The translations under genes were made by a program, and so were the position numbers. The notes below the pieces were generated by a model. That model was not told where the DNA came from and searched no databases. It saw only the letters and a list, made by a program, of their open reading frames with translations. From positions 1-8,655 of the forward strand of contig JAKSQG010000072.1 in the NCBI GenBank assembly GCA_024404275.1: a stretch of DNA of 8,655 nucleotides, written 5' to 3'. Below are positions 1 to 6,365 of this stretch, piece after piece. Source of the stretch: Clostridia bacterium. GTDB lineage: Bacteria > Bacillota > Clostridia > Christensenellales > Aristaeellaceae. Each line of letters begins with the position of its first letter. Within the stretch, counting starts at the first letter, position 1.

Positions 1-55
1 GCGCGTTTGGTTCGGGACCAAAAGGTCGCGGGTTCAAATCCCGCCACTCCGACCA
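1..55 (+). tRNA. tRNA-Pro(CGG), 5' end outside the window
   Basis: This is the 3' two thirds of a proline tRNA. The anticodon stem is TTTGG (6-10) with CCAAA (18-22), closing a seven-base loop TTCGGGA (11-17) whose positions 34-36 read CGG (13-15). A five-base variable loop follows (23-27). The T stem is GCGGG/CCCGC (28-32 and 40-44) around TTCAAAT. The 3' acceptor strand CACTCCG (45-51) is followed by discriminator A52 and an encoded CCA (53-55). The acceptor 5' strand and D arm lie before base 1. Anticodon CGG decodes the proline codon CCG. The encoded CCA and the terminator right after it show that it is the last gene of its transcript. Confidence 0.93.
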
Positions 56-56
56 T

Positions 57-83
57 AAGCGAGGACGATGTCCTCGCTTTTTT
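57..83 (+). terminator. Intrinsic terminator of the tRNA-Pro transcript
   Basis: A perfect 8-bp stem GCGAGGAC (59-66) / GTCCTCGC (70-77) closes a three-base loop and is followed by six T (78-83). It begins two bases after the tRNA CCA end, so the tRNA transcript stops here and does not run into the convergent ilvD gene. Confidence 0.92.
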
Positions 84-90
84 ATGTGCT

Positions 91-138
91 CATGCAAAAG
101 AAAGAAGCCGCAAAGGGGTACCCCTTCACGGCTTCTTT
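91..138 (-). terminator. Intrinsic terminator of ilvD
   Basis: A 10-bp stem, AAAGAAGCCG (101-110) with CGGCTTCTTT (129-138), carries an inner perfect stem AAGGGG/CCCCTT (113-118 and 121-126). Read on the minus strand it is followed by a broken T tract (TTTCTTTTG, 103-95). It begins 14 bp after the ilvD stop codon. The plus-strand side is also T-rich (TTTGTTTATT), so it could act in both directions between the convergent tRNA and ilvD. Confidence 0.82.
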
Positions 139-151
139 GTTTATTCGGTTA

Positions 152-1861
152 TCAGAGATCCAGCTTGCTGCTGTCCACGATGGCGCCGGTATCGGCACCG
201 GTCACGAGGGTGGCGTACTTGGCCAGCGCGGTCAGGCGCGGCTTGTGCAGCGGCTTCCAGCCTTCGCGGCGGCGGGCAAACTCCTCCTCGGAGACATCCA
301 CCGTCAGCGTGCGGTTCGGGATATCGATGTGGATGATGTCGCCATCCTGCACAAAGGCGATGGGGCCGCCCTGGGCGGCTTCGGGGCAGATATGGCCGAT
401 GCAGGGACCGTGGGTGGCGCCGGAGAAGCGGCCATCGGTCACGAGGGCCACATCGTTATCCATGCCGCGGCCCATGATGAGCGCGGTGGTGGACAGCATT
501 TCACGCATGCCGGGGCCGCCCTTGGGGCCTTCGTAGCGGATGACGATGACGGTACCCTTTTCGATGGTGTCACCGCTGACGGCGGCGTCCGCCTCCTCCA
601 TGGAGTTGAACACGCGGGCCTTGCCGGTGAAGGACATCATGCTCTCCCGCACGCCGGACTGCTTGACCACAGCGCCCTTGGGGGCCAGATTGCCCCACAG
701 CACGGCGATGCCGCCTTCCGCCTTCTGGGGATTTTCCATGGTCTTGAGCACATCATCCGGCTGGGCGGTGTACTCGTTCACCATCTCACGCATGGTCTTG
801 CCGGTGCAGGTCATGACATCCATTTCCAGCCGGGGCTCAATGGTCTTGAGCACGGAGGGAATGCCGCCGCTGGCATCCAGCGAGGAGATGGGGTATTTGC
901 CGGAGGGCTGCAGGTTGCAGACGAAGGGCACCTTGCGGCTGATGCGGTCAAAATCGTCCAGCTGCAGGTCCACGCCCGCTTCATGGGCGATGGCCATCAG
1001 ATGCAGCACCAGGTTGGTGGAAGAGCCCGTCGCCATGGCGCCGGTAACGCCGTTGAGCAGGGCTTCACGGGTCAGGATATCGCGGGGCTTGATGCCCTTG
1101 CGCAGCAGCTCCATGACGGCACGGCCGCTGGCCTTGGCGATGCGCTTGCGCTTGTTGGAAGCGGCGGGGGCGGTACCGGAGCCCGGCAGACCCATGCCCA
1201 GCACCTCGGTCAGCATGCACATGCTGTTGGCGGTGCCCAGATGCGCGCAGCTGCCCACGGTGGGCAGGGTGATCTTTTCGGCTTCCTTCATGTATTCGGG
1301 GGTGATGACGCCGGCTTCGACACGGCCGGGGAATTCACGCAGCTCGGAAGAGCAGAACAGCGGGTTGCCGCCCACGTTGCCGGGCAGCATCGGGCCGCCG
1401 GGAACGATGACGGTGGGAATGTTGAGGCGGGCTGCCGCCATGATCATGCCGGGGATGATCTTATCACAGCCGCCCAGCAGCACCATGGCGTCAAAGTGAT
1501 GCGCCTCGACCACCATTTCAATGCTGTCGCAGATCAGGTCACGGCTGGCCAGCGGATAACGCATACCCTTGTGACCCTGGCACAGACCGTCGCAGATGGC
1601 AATGGTCTCGCTGCGTCTGGGCACACCGCCGGCCTCGTAAATGCCGCGGCAAACGCACTCGGCCAGCTCCTCCAGATGGGTATGACCGGGCACCATCTCG
1701 CTGAAAGAACCGATGACGGCAACGAAGGGCTTTTTCATGTCCTCTTCGTCCATGCCGGTGGCATACAGCAGGGCGCGCTGGCCGCTGCGGGCGATGCCGT
1801 TGGTCAATTCAGAAGATCTCAGCTCGGGATCCTTGAAAATAAATTTGTCCTCGAAGTTCAT
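152..1861 (-). CDS. ilvD: Dihydroxy-acid dehydratase (IlvD/Edd family)
   Basis: This cytoplasmic Fe-S dehydratase would convert 2,3-dihydroxy-isovalerate and 2,3-dihydroxy-3-methylvalerate to 2-keto acids in valine, isoleucine and leucine synthesis. I see 569 residues, near the usual 550-570. Family signatures are GGCDKIIPGM (residues 130-139) and TDGRFSGATHGPCIGHICPEA (475-495, with Ser480 as the expected catalytic base). Cys90 (ICDG), Cys132 (CDK) and Cys205 (GSCAHLGTANSM) are candidate cluster ligands; Asp91, Asp133 and Lys134 fit the Mg site. I chose the ATG at 1861 because GGAGG lies 8 bases upstream. The frame stays open to an ATG at 1924, but no ATG further up has a usable site. No other ilv gene is nearby, and GSCAHLG differs from the common GSCAG(M/L)YTAN form, so a sugar-acid dehydratase of the same family is possible. 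Confidence 0.87.
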   Translation of the reverse strand: MNFEDKFIFKDPELRSSELTNGIARSGQRALLYATGMDEEDMKKPFVAVIGSFSEMVPGHTHLEELAECVCRGIYEAGGVPRRSETIAICDGLCQGHKGMRYPLASRDLICDSIEMVVEAHHFDAMVLLGGCDKIIPGMIMAAARLNIPTVIVPGGPMLPGNVGGNPLFCSSELREFPGRVEAGVITPEYMKEAEKITLPTVGSCAHLGTANSMCMLTEVLGMGLPGSGTAPAASNKRKRIAKASGRAVMELLRKGIKPRDILTREALLNGVTGAMATGSSTNLVLHLMAIAHEAGVDLQLDDFDRISRKVPFVCNLQPSGKYPISSLDASGGIPSVLKTIEPRLEMDVMTCTGKTMREMVNEYTAQPDDVLKTMENPQKAEGGIAVLWGNLAPKGAVVKQSGVRESMMSFTGKARVFNSMEEADAAVSGDTIEKGTVIVIRYEGPKGGPGMREMLSTTALIMGRGMDNDVALVTDGRFSGATHGPCIGHICPEAAQGGPIAFVQDGDIIHIDIPNRTLTVDVSEEEFARRREGWKPLHKPRLTALAKYATLVTGADTGAIVDSSKLDL

Positions 1862-1924
1862 GGGGGCATCCTCCTTTTTAATCATCGGCTGCGCTCCCAT
1901 ATCCTCCGGGGACATGTTTGCCAC

Positions 1925-1984
1925 ACCGGTTTATTTGTCAAAACCGGTTCTCATATTCGGTTGTAGTATGGGAATCGGTTTCCC
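1925..1984 (-). promoter_or_regulatory. ilvD 5' leader with two hairpins and four AACCG repeats
   Basis: The ilvD leader holds two inverted repeats. GGGAA/TTCCC (1970-1974 and 1980-1984) closes a five-base loop. ACCGGTTT/AAACCGGT (1925-1932 and 1941-1948) closes an eight-base loop. The pentamer AACCG (CGGTT on the plus strand) occurs four times, starting at plus positions 1927, 1945, 1958 and 1976, giving spacings of 18, 13 and 18. I see no T-box sequence, no long U tract after either hairpin and no leucine/valine/isoleucine-rich leader peptide, so the usual attenuation types for branched-chain genes are not supported. Protein binding to the repeats is an inference. Confidence 0.4.
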
Positions 1985-1993
1985 AACAAGATT

Positions 1994-2022
1994 ATATTAG
2001 CATACTCCCGAAAAGATTGCAA
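1994..2022 (-). promoter_or_regulatory. Probable sigma-A promoter of ilvD
   Basis: On the minus strand TTGCAA (2022-2017) and TAATAT (1999-1994) are separated by 17 bp, and TGC just before the -10 gives an extended -10 motif. An overlapping TATAAT (1996-1991) is an alternative -10 with a longer spacer. Transcription would start near 1987, giving a leader of about 125 nt. The inverted repeat CCCGAA/TTCGGG (2007-2012 and 2029-2034) flanks the -35 element. Confidence 0.72.
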
Positions 2023-2084
2023 CACAAATTCGGGTAAAAATGCCATTTTCTGCAAATTTTTTACCATACCGTGCAGGCAGACAC

Positions 2085-2118
2085 AAAAATGCCCGGCAGG
2101 CATCGCAACCCGCCGGGC
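2085..2118 (-). terminator. Intrinsic terminator of the M28 peptidase gene
   Basis: On the minus strand the arms GCCCGGC (2118-2112) and GCCGGGC (2097-2091) pair, with additional GG/CC pairs inside, and the stem is followed by ATTTTTGTG. It lies 23 bp after the peptidase stop codon and before the ilvD promoter, which separates the two genes into distinct transcription units. Confidence 0.9.
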
Positions 2119-2141
2119 GCTTGTGTGTTTTGTTGGACCGA

Positions 2142-4277
2142 TTACTTGAGCAGCTCGGTCAGGCTGTTCATGGCGGCGATTTCGGCGTTGAGCTCGGTGC
2201 CCAGCAGCGCCAGCTGCGCGGCACGCTCGGCGGTGTACACCGCCAGCTCATCGGCAAAGTCCGCGGCTTCCTCTTCCGCCTTCATCAGCAGGGAGCAGGT
2301 CGCCGGCCAGGTGTTGGCATAGACATAGCCCTTCTCCTTGCCCCACAGCTGGGCGTTGCCGCGGGCGGCATCGGCATGCAGCGCCAGACAATCGGCAGCT
2401 TCGGGGGTGAAGATGTAGTAGGCATACTCCGCCAGGGCGTTCAGACCCCAAGCCAGATCGAGGGCGCCGTTCTCTTCATCATTGAACAGCTCGCCTTTTT
2501 CCAGTGCGGCAATGATGTCGTCCAGCAGGCAGAGGTTATCCTGATAGCCCATGTGGCGCTGCACCACATCGCTGGAGAACTCGATGCGGATGAACTCATC
2601 CTGCACCATCTTGAAGGCCGCCAGGGTGGTCTTGTTCAGCAGCACGCCCTCGGCACGGATGGCATCCTTTTCCTCCTGCGTGGCAGCGGCGGCATAGCGG
2701 GCGTTGACATCGGCAATGCGGGCATTGTGCTGCTCGCAGGCGGCGTTCAGGGCGTCCATGGCAGCCGCGTAGGCTTCCACATCCACGCCGGCTTCCTCGG
2801 CATAACTGGTATCAAAGGCATCGGCAAGGTCGGCGCAGGACTGGGTCAGGTCAAGGCACAGGGCGGGCTGGGCATCGATGGAGAGCAGAATGGTGCCGAA
2901 CACGGCGATGTTGTTGAACATGGTGTTCTCATCGTAGGTGGTCACATCATCGCTCTGGGTGTGATAGTGCAGCTGGCTCCAGCCGTAGGTATCGGCGGGA
3001 CGCAGTTCACCGGCACAGGTATCGGTCACGTTGATGAAGTAAGGCACACCGGCATTGCGGTAGGAAATGCCGTCCTCCATGGTGGTGGTATCAAAGGTGA
3101 CGGGGTTGACACCGGTGCGGCCCTGCACGGTGAAGGCGTTGTTTTCCACCATTTCGGCCACCAGGGTACGGTACTCGGGCACGCAGCTGACAGCAAACTC
3201 ATTGTTGCCGTCATCAAAGGCGCACAGTTCAAAGTTGAACAGGGCAATGGTCTTTTCCGCCCACTCGGGATGCACGGTATTGATCAGCTCCCAGGCACCG
3301 CGGGTCCAGTCAAACTCGGTACCGCTGATGCCCCACTCTTCGGCGCCGTGGGCAATGATCAGCACGTCGTTTTCGGGCTGCACCTTGCTGTCGATGATGC
3401 CCTTGCCGATGGCCATGGCGCAGGCGATGGCGGAGCAGTCATCCTGGAAGCCCTCAAAGTACATATCATAGTGACCGGACACGATCATCTGCTGCTCGGA
3501 GGAGCGGCCGGGGATGCGGCCCACCACGTCATAGCTGACGCCGGTGCCGATCTCCATCACGCTGTCCACGATGAGGGTGCACTGATTGTGACCCTCGGCA
3601 ATGGCGTTGATGAGGGTATCGCCCATGGCCTTGGTGACGATCACGGTGGGCATCAGGTCCTCACAGCACACGTCCTGGATCTGATACACATCATCGCTCC
3701 AGCGGCCATAGCCGTCGATGTCATAGCTGACCACGGCGGCAGCACCCTGCACATAGGCTTCGGCAATGTACTGACCGATCCAGGCTTCGTTCCACTGGTC
3801 CACGCCGATGAGCACGATCTTGCCGGCAACATCCTTGTCCTCGTAGTCATAGGCAAAGCCGGTGCCGCAGTCAACGATCTCGGCGGTGATGCCCTCGGCA
3901 GAGGTGCCGTTGAGCATGTAGGAGACGGGCATCAGATCGATATCGGTGCCCTCGATGGTCAGGGAAGCGCCGTTGAACTGCCACTTATCGACAGTCACGG
4001 GAATCAGTTCCACATCCTGCAGACCGATGGCACGCATTTCCTCGGCAATGAACTCGGCGGCACGATGCTCGGCATCGGAACCGGCGGTACGGAAGCCCAG
4101 GCTGTTATCCTGCAGGGACTTGTCGGTGGAAAGCTTCACCGCCAGCTCATAGGCATAGTTGACATCCATGGCGTTCAGGTACGCCTGAACAGCATCGGCA
4201 GACTCTTCGGCGCCGGCAAAGGAGACGGCGCTGAGCATCATCAGGACCGCCAGAAACAGGGAAACGATCTTCTTCAT
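2142..4277 (-). CDS. Secreted M28 zinc metallopeptidase with PA domain
   Basis: This is a predicted exported peptidase of 711 residues. A signal peptide covers residues 1-23 (KK, hydrophobic core, AGA before EES); there is no lipobox Cys. Residues about 110-240 look like a protease-associated (PA) domain. The M28 core spans about 245-470 with the expected ligand set: His269 (SGHYD), Asp279 (QDDCSA), catalytic Glu313 with ligand Glu314 (HGAEEWG), Glu350 (NFELCA, in place of the more common Asp) and His439 (HYHTQSDD). The remaining 240 residues are Ala/Glu-rich and probably helical, with no recognised domain, LPXTG motif or C-terminal membrane segment. I chose the ATG at 4277 because GGAGG lies 9 bases upstream and the signal peptide starts there; the longer frame to 4346 runs through the leader terminator. 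M28 enzymes are mostly aminopeptidases or carboxypeptidases; the substrate here is unknown. Fifteen Cys is many for an exported Bacillota protein. Confidence 0.88.
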   Translation of the reverse strand: MKKIVSLFLAVLMMLSAVSFAGAEESADAVQAYLNAMDVNYAYELAVKLSTDKSLQDNSLGFRTAGSDAEHRAAEFIAEEMRAIGLQDVELIPVTVDKWQFNGASLTIEGTDIDLMPVSYMLNGTSAEGITAEIVDCGTGFAYDYEDKDVAGKIVLIGVDQWNEAWIGQYIAEAYVQGAAAVVSYDIDGYGRWSDDVYQIQDVCCEDLMPTVIVTKAMGDTLINAIAEGHNQCTLIVDSVMEIGTGVSYDVVGRIPGRSSEQQMIVSGHYDMYFEGFQDDCSAIACAMAIGKGIIDSKVQPENDVLIIAHGAEEWGISGTEFDWTRGAWELINTVHPEWAEKTIALFNFELCAFDDGNNEFAVSCVPEYRTLVAEMVENNAFTVQGRTGVNPVTFDTTTMEDGISYRNAGVPYFINVTDTCAGELRPADTYGWSQLHYHTQSDDVTTYDENTMFNNIAVFGTILLSIDAQPALCLDLTQSCADLADAFDTSYAEEAGVDVEAYAAAMDALNAACEQHNARIADVNARYAAAATQEEKDAIRAEGVLLNKTTLAAFKMVQDEFIRIEFSSDVVQRHMGYQDNLCLLDDIIAALEKGELFNDEENGALDLAWGLNALAEYAYYIFTPEAADCLALHADAARGNAQLWGKEKGYVYANTWPATCSLLMKAEEEAADFADELAVYTAERAAQLALLGTELNAEIAAMNSLTELLK

Positions 4278-4320
4278 GAGATATTTCCTCCTCTTTGAGT
4301 TTGCCGCAGGCTGGATGGGT

Positions 4321-4353
4321 AAAGAAAAAAGTGATGTGCTTAGCACACATCAC
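4321..4353 (-). terminator. Intrinsic terminator between the leader RNA and the peptidase gene
   Basis: On the minus strand GTGATGTG (4353-4346) and CACATCAC (4338-4331) form a perfect 8-bp stem with a seven-base loop, followed by TTTTTTCTTT (4330-4321). It ends 44 bp before the peptidase start codon, and those 44 bp hold a ribosome binding site but no promoter. Transcripts reaching the peptidase must therefore pass it. One stem arm is complementary to an upstream strand at 4448-4455. Confidence 0.9.
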
Positions 4354-4627
4354 CCCGAAAGCTTATAGCAATCGAGACAAGGATAGGTTGTCAGAGTCTA
4401 TACAGTAATCGACTTACTTTTACTACTCTTATTGACCATTTCACTCGGATGTGTGAAACTTGGCTTTTAACCAAATCAATGAGATAGCAGCGAAAGCTGC
4501 GTGCGAGTTTATACCCCGCATCGGCATTGGACCCGGCTGTCCGTCCGGCCTTATGTCCCTTCCTTTCGAAAGAAACAGGTCCTGTCTCTTACCCGGAATG
4601 ACCCTTCTCATTCCTTATCTGCGACGC
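4321..4627 (-). ncRNA. Structured leader RNA or ncRNA upstream of the peptidase (class not recognised)
   Basis: A transcript of about 300 nt is delimited by a perfect consensus promoter and a U-tract terminator. It folds by eye into a closing helix, AGATAAGG (4620-4613) with CCTTGTCT (4382-4375), extended by GTCG/CGAT across one bulged base. Inside are hairpins GGAATGA/TCATTCC (4595-4614, sharing two bases with the closing helix), GAGACAG/CTGTTTC (4572-4588), GCAGC/GCTGC (4487-4500), TTGG/CCAA (4460-4474) and TTTCAC/GTGAAA (4439-4458), plus a GC-rich stretch at 4503-4548. I see no hallmarks of tmRNA, RNase P, SRP RNA, T-box, lysine, cobalamin or SAM elements. Its position directly before the peptidase start argues for a regulatory leader. 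A free-standing ncRNA, for example of the raiA type, is the main alternative. This covers the only gene-free stretch over 300 bp. Confidence 0.68.
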
Positions 4628-4632
4628 GAAAA

Positions 4633-4661
4633 ATTATATGCGATATGTTGCCTTGTGTCAA
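4633..4661 (-). promoter_or_regulatory. Perfect consensus sigma-A promoter of the leader RNA
   Basis: On the minus strand TTGACA (4661-4656) and TATAAT (4638-4633) both match the consensus at all six positions, with a 17-bp spacer. Transcription should begin near 4627. It lies 31 bp after the stop codon of the GH13 gene, with no terminator between them, so GH13 operon transcripts may also enter the leader. Confidence 0.92.
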
Positions 4662-4691
4662 CAGCGAAAACACATAAAATTCAAGAGGATT

Positions 4692-6344
4692 TTAAGAAAG
4701 CGCAATGTCAAACGTGACCGCGGCAAAATCCGCCGTCAGCACAGCGCTGTACGCCCCGTTTTTGCGGCTGATGCGCAGCGTATGACGATCCGCCAGCTCG
4801 GCACGGACAGAGGCATCTTCCGCAAAGGCGGGATGGGAGGCGCGCAGGCGCAGCAGGTCCAGCTGTTTTTTTACGACCGTACGATTCAGCCGCTCCGCCG
4901 CCTCCGCCTCGTCAAGGGCACGGCGGTTGATCTCACGGGCATCCGCCAGAGGATCGCGTTCAAAGACCGTAAGATCGTTGGTGTCCGCCAGCAGATCGCC
5001 GTACCACACCTGCGGCACGCCGGGCATGAACAGCTGCACCGCACGGCAAAGCAGCAGTGCCGCCTCGCTCTCCCCCAGCGCGCTGAAATAGGTACCGCAC
5101 ATCTGATAGACCTCGTCCTTTTCGCCGTGGATCCATTTGGCGCGGCAGCCCTGTTCTTCCAGAGCAGTGACCAGAACATCGATGCGGTCATCGGGCAGCA
5201 GACCCCGCAGGTCGCGGATGGGAATGCCGTCATGACAGCCCAGCATGTTGACGGTACGGTAGCCGTTTTCGATCTGTTCCGTCGCCCAGCGGCAAAGGTA
5301 GGCGGCATCCTGCTGCTGCAGCGCGTCCAGCAGCAGTCCGGGCAGGAAATAATCATAGGTGCGGCAGCCGCGTGCCGCGATGCGGGCATAGGCACCGGCA
5401 CGGTAAGGCATGTGCACCTCGGGCAGTACCGCCAGACCATGAGCGGATGCCATTTCCTTCAGCTTTTCCAGCAGGTCCCACGTTTCGGGCTCGTTGAGCA
5501 CGTTGGTGCGGCCGCTTTCCTTGTGCAGGCGGGTGAAGGCATCCAGACGCACCATGCCCGCACCGTACTTTTTGAGCTGACCCATCGTTTCATCATACCA
5601 CTGCCACACGAGGGGGCTGCGGGCGTTCACATCCATTTGTCCCATGTATTTGCGGTGACTCTGCAGCCACGCGATGGTCTGTTCACGATAGGCTTCCAGC
5701 CCTGTGAAATCCATTTTTGCGGGCACGATACCGTTTTGCACCTGCTCCGCGACCGTTTCAGCCAAGCGGCAGGCGGCGGCATACTGACCGCCGGTGATAT
5801 CCAGCAGGTCCAGCGCGTCGGGAGTGGGATAGATGACCTGCTGATAGAAGGTGTTCCAGAAGGGCACCTCGCTGCCATCAGGCAGACGGACCATCAGGAT
5901 GGGCAAGCTCTTTTTGCGCAGGTTGGCCGTCAAAAAGCAATCGGGACGGGGCTTGATATATCCCTCCTCCGTCATCTCGCCGCAGCCCTGCCAGAAGCGG
6001 TTCCAGTCGATGAAAAAGTCACGGTATTTGGAATGGTCGCCGTTTTTGAGGATGTCCCTGAACTGCGGGGACAGCACGGACAGGTGGTTGAGGATGAGGT
6101 CAAAGGTCAGGTCGATCCCCAAAGAGCGCAGCACCTCAAGGTCTTCCGCCTTCGCCAGCTGATCGCACAGGTCGTAAGAAATGACGGAGAAGCCGCCGTC
6201 CAGATCGGTATTGAACACCGTAGGCAGGATGTAGAAGGAGCCAAAGACCTCCTTCACCTCCGGCAGGGACAAAAAGCGCGTCATGGCATTCAGATTGCTG
6301 CCGATGGAATTGGGATACGCGTTGAACATGGCTCCCTGTTTCAT
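4692..6344 (-). CDS. GH13 subfamily 18 glucoside phosphorylase, sucrose phosphorylase-like
   Basis: The 550-residue cytoplasmic protein has the layout of sucrose phosphorylase, which converts sucrose and phosphate to glucose-1-phosphate and fructose. GH13 regions: DLILNH (82-87), nucleophile Asp268 in VRLDAF, acid/base Glu309 in PEVH, and Asp372 in CHDG. KPRP (131-134) keeps the phosphorylase Arg, and EVYQ then GTYFSALG (411-424) matches the mobile active-site loop, which reads DLYQ in the Bifidobacterium enzyme. PGVPQVWYGDLL (441-452) and REINRRAL (470-477) are further family marks. The N-terminus lines up with known sucrose phosphorylases, and an AAGGA-like site lies about 9-10 bases before the ATG, supporting the start. 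It is about 45 residues longer than usual, mostly from an insertion near 165-235. Its place behind a GH32 gene fits sucrose or fructo-oligosaccharide use. The exact acceptor (sucrose, sucrose-6'-phosphate or another glucoside) is not settled. Confidence 0.82.
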   Translation of the reverse strand: MKQGAMFNAYPNSIGSNLNAMTRFLSLPEVKEVFGSFYILPTVFNTDLDGGFSVISYDLCDQLAKAEDLEVLRSLGIDLTFDLILNHLSVLSPQFRDILKNGDHSKYRDFFIDWNRFWQGCGEMTEEGYIKPRPDCFLTANLRKKSLPILMVRLPDGSEVPFWNTFYQQVIYPTPDALDLLDITGGQYAAACRLAETVAEQVQNGIVPAKMDFTGLEAYREQTIAWLQSHRKYMGQMDVNARSPLVWQWYDETMGQLKKYGAGMVRLDAFTRLHKESGRTNVLNEPETWDLLEKLKEMASAHGLAVLPEVHMPYRAGAYARIAARGCRTYDYFLPGLLLDALQQQDAAYLCRWATEQIENGYRTVNMLGCHDGIPIRDLRGLLPDDRIDVLVTALEEQGCRAKWIHGEKDEVYQMCGTYFSALGESEAALLLCRAVQLFMPGVPQVWYGDLLADTNDLTVFERDPLADAREINRRALDEAEAAERLNRTVVKKQLDLLRLRASHPAFAEDASVRAELADRHTLRISRKNGAYSAVLTADFAAVTFDIALS

Positions 6345-6365
6345 GCTGCGGTCTTCCTTTCTGCG

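Noticed and set aside
1862..1924. N-terminal extension of ilvD to the ATG at 1924
   Set aside because: That ATG has no ribosome binding site, while the ATG at 1861 has AAGGAGG at ideal spacing and gives the usual family length.
68..1966. 632-codon plus-strand frame opposite ilvD
   Set aside because: It starts inside the tRNA terminator and runs through the ilvD terminator and leader. Its product is Gly/His/Ala-rich with no domain, while the opposite strand encodes a clear IlvD with a ribosome site and promoter.
2040..4298. 752-codon plus-strand frame opposite the peptidase
   Set aside because: It is an antisense shadow of GC-rich codons: low-complexity Gly/His/Val-rich product, no ribosome site, and it spans the peptidase terminator and start region.
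4321..4627. T-box, lysine, cobalamin or SAM riboswitch, tmRNA, RNase P or SRP RNA as identity of the leader
   Set aside because: None of the hallmark sequences was found by eye: no T-box core, B12 box, tag-peptide frame, RNase P conserved region or SRP tetraloop region. A covariance search is still needed to be certain.
4460..4717. 85-codon plus-strand frame in the leader RNA region
   Set aside because: There is no ribosome site or family resemblance, and the promoter and terminator that bound this region both point to the minus strand.
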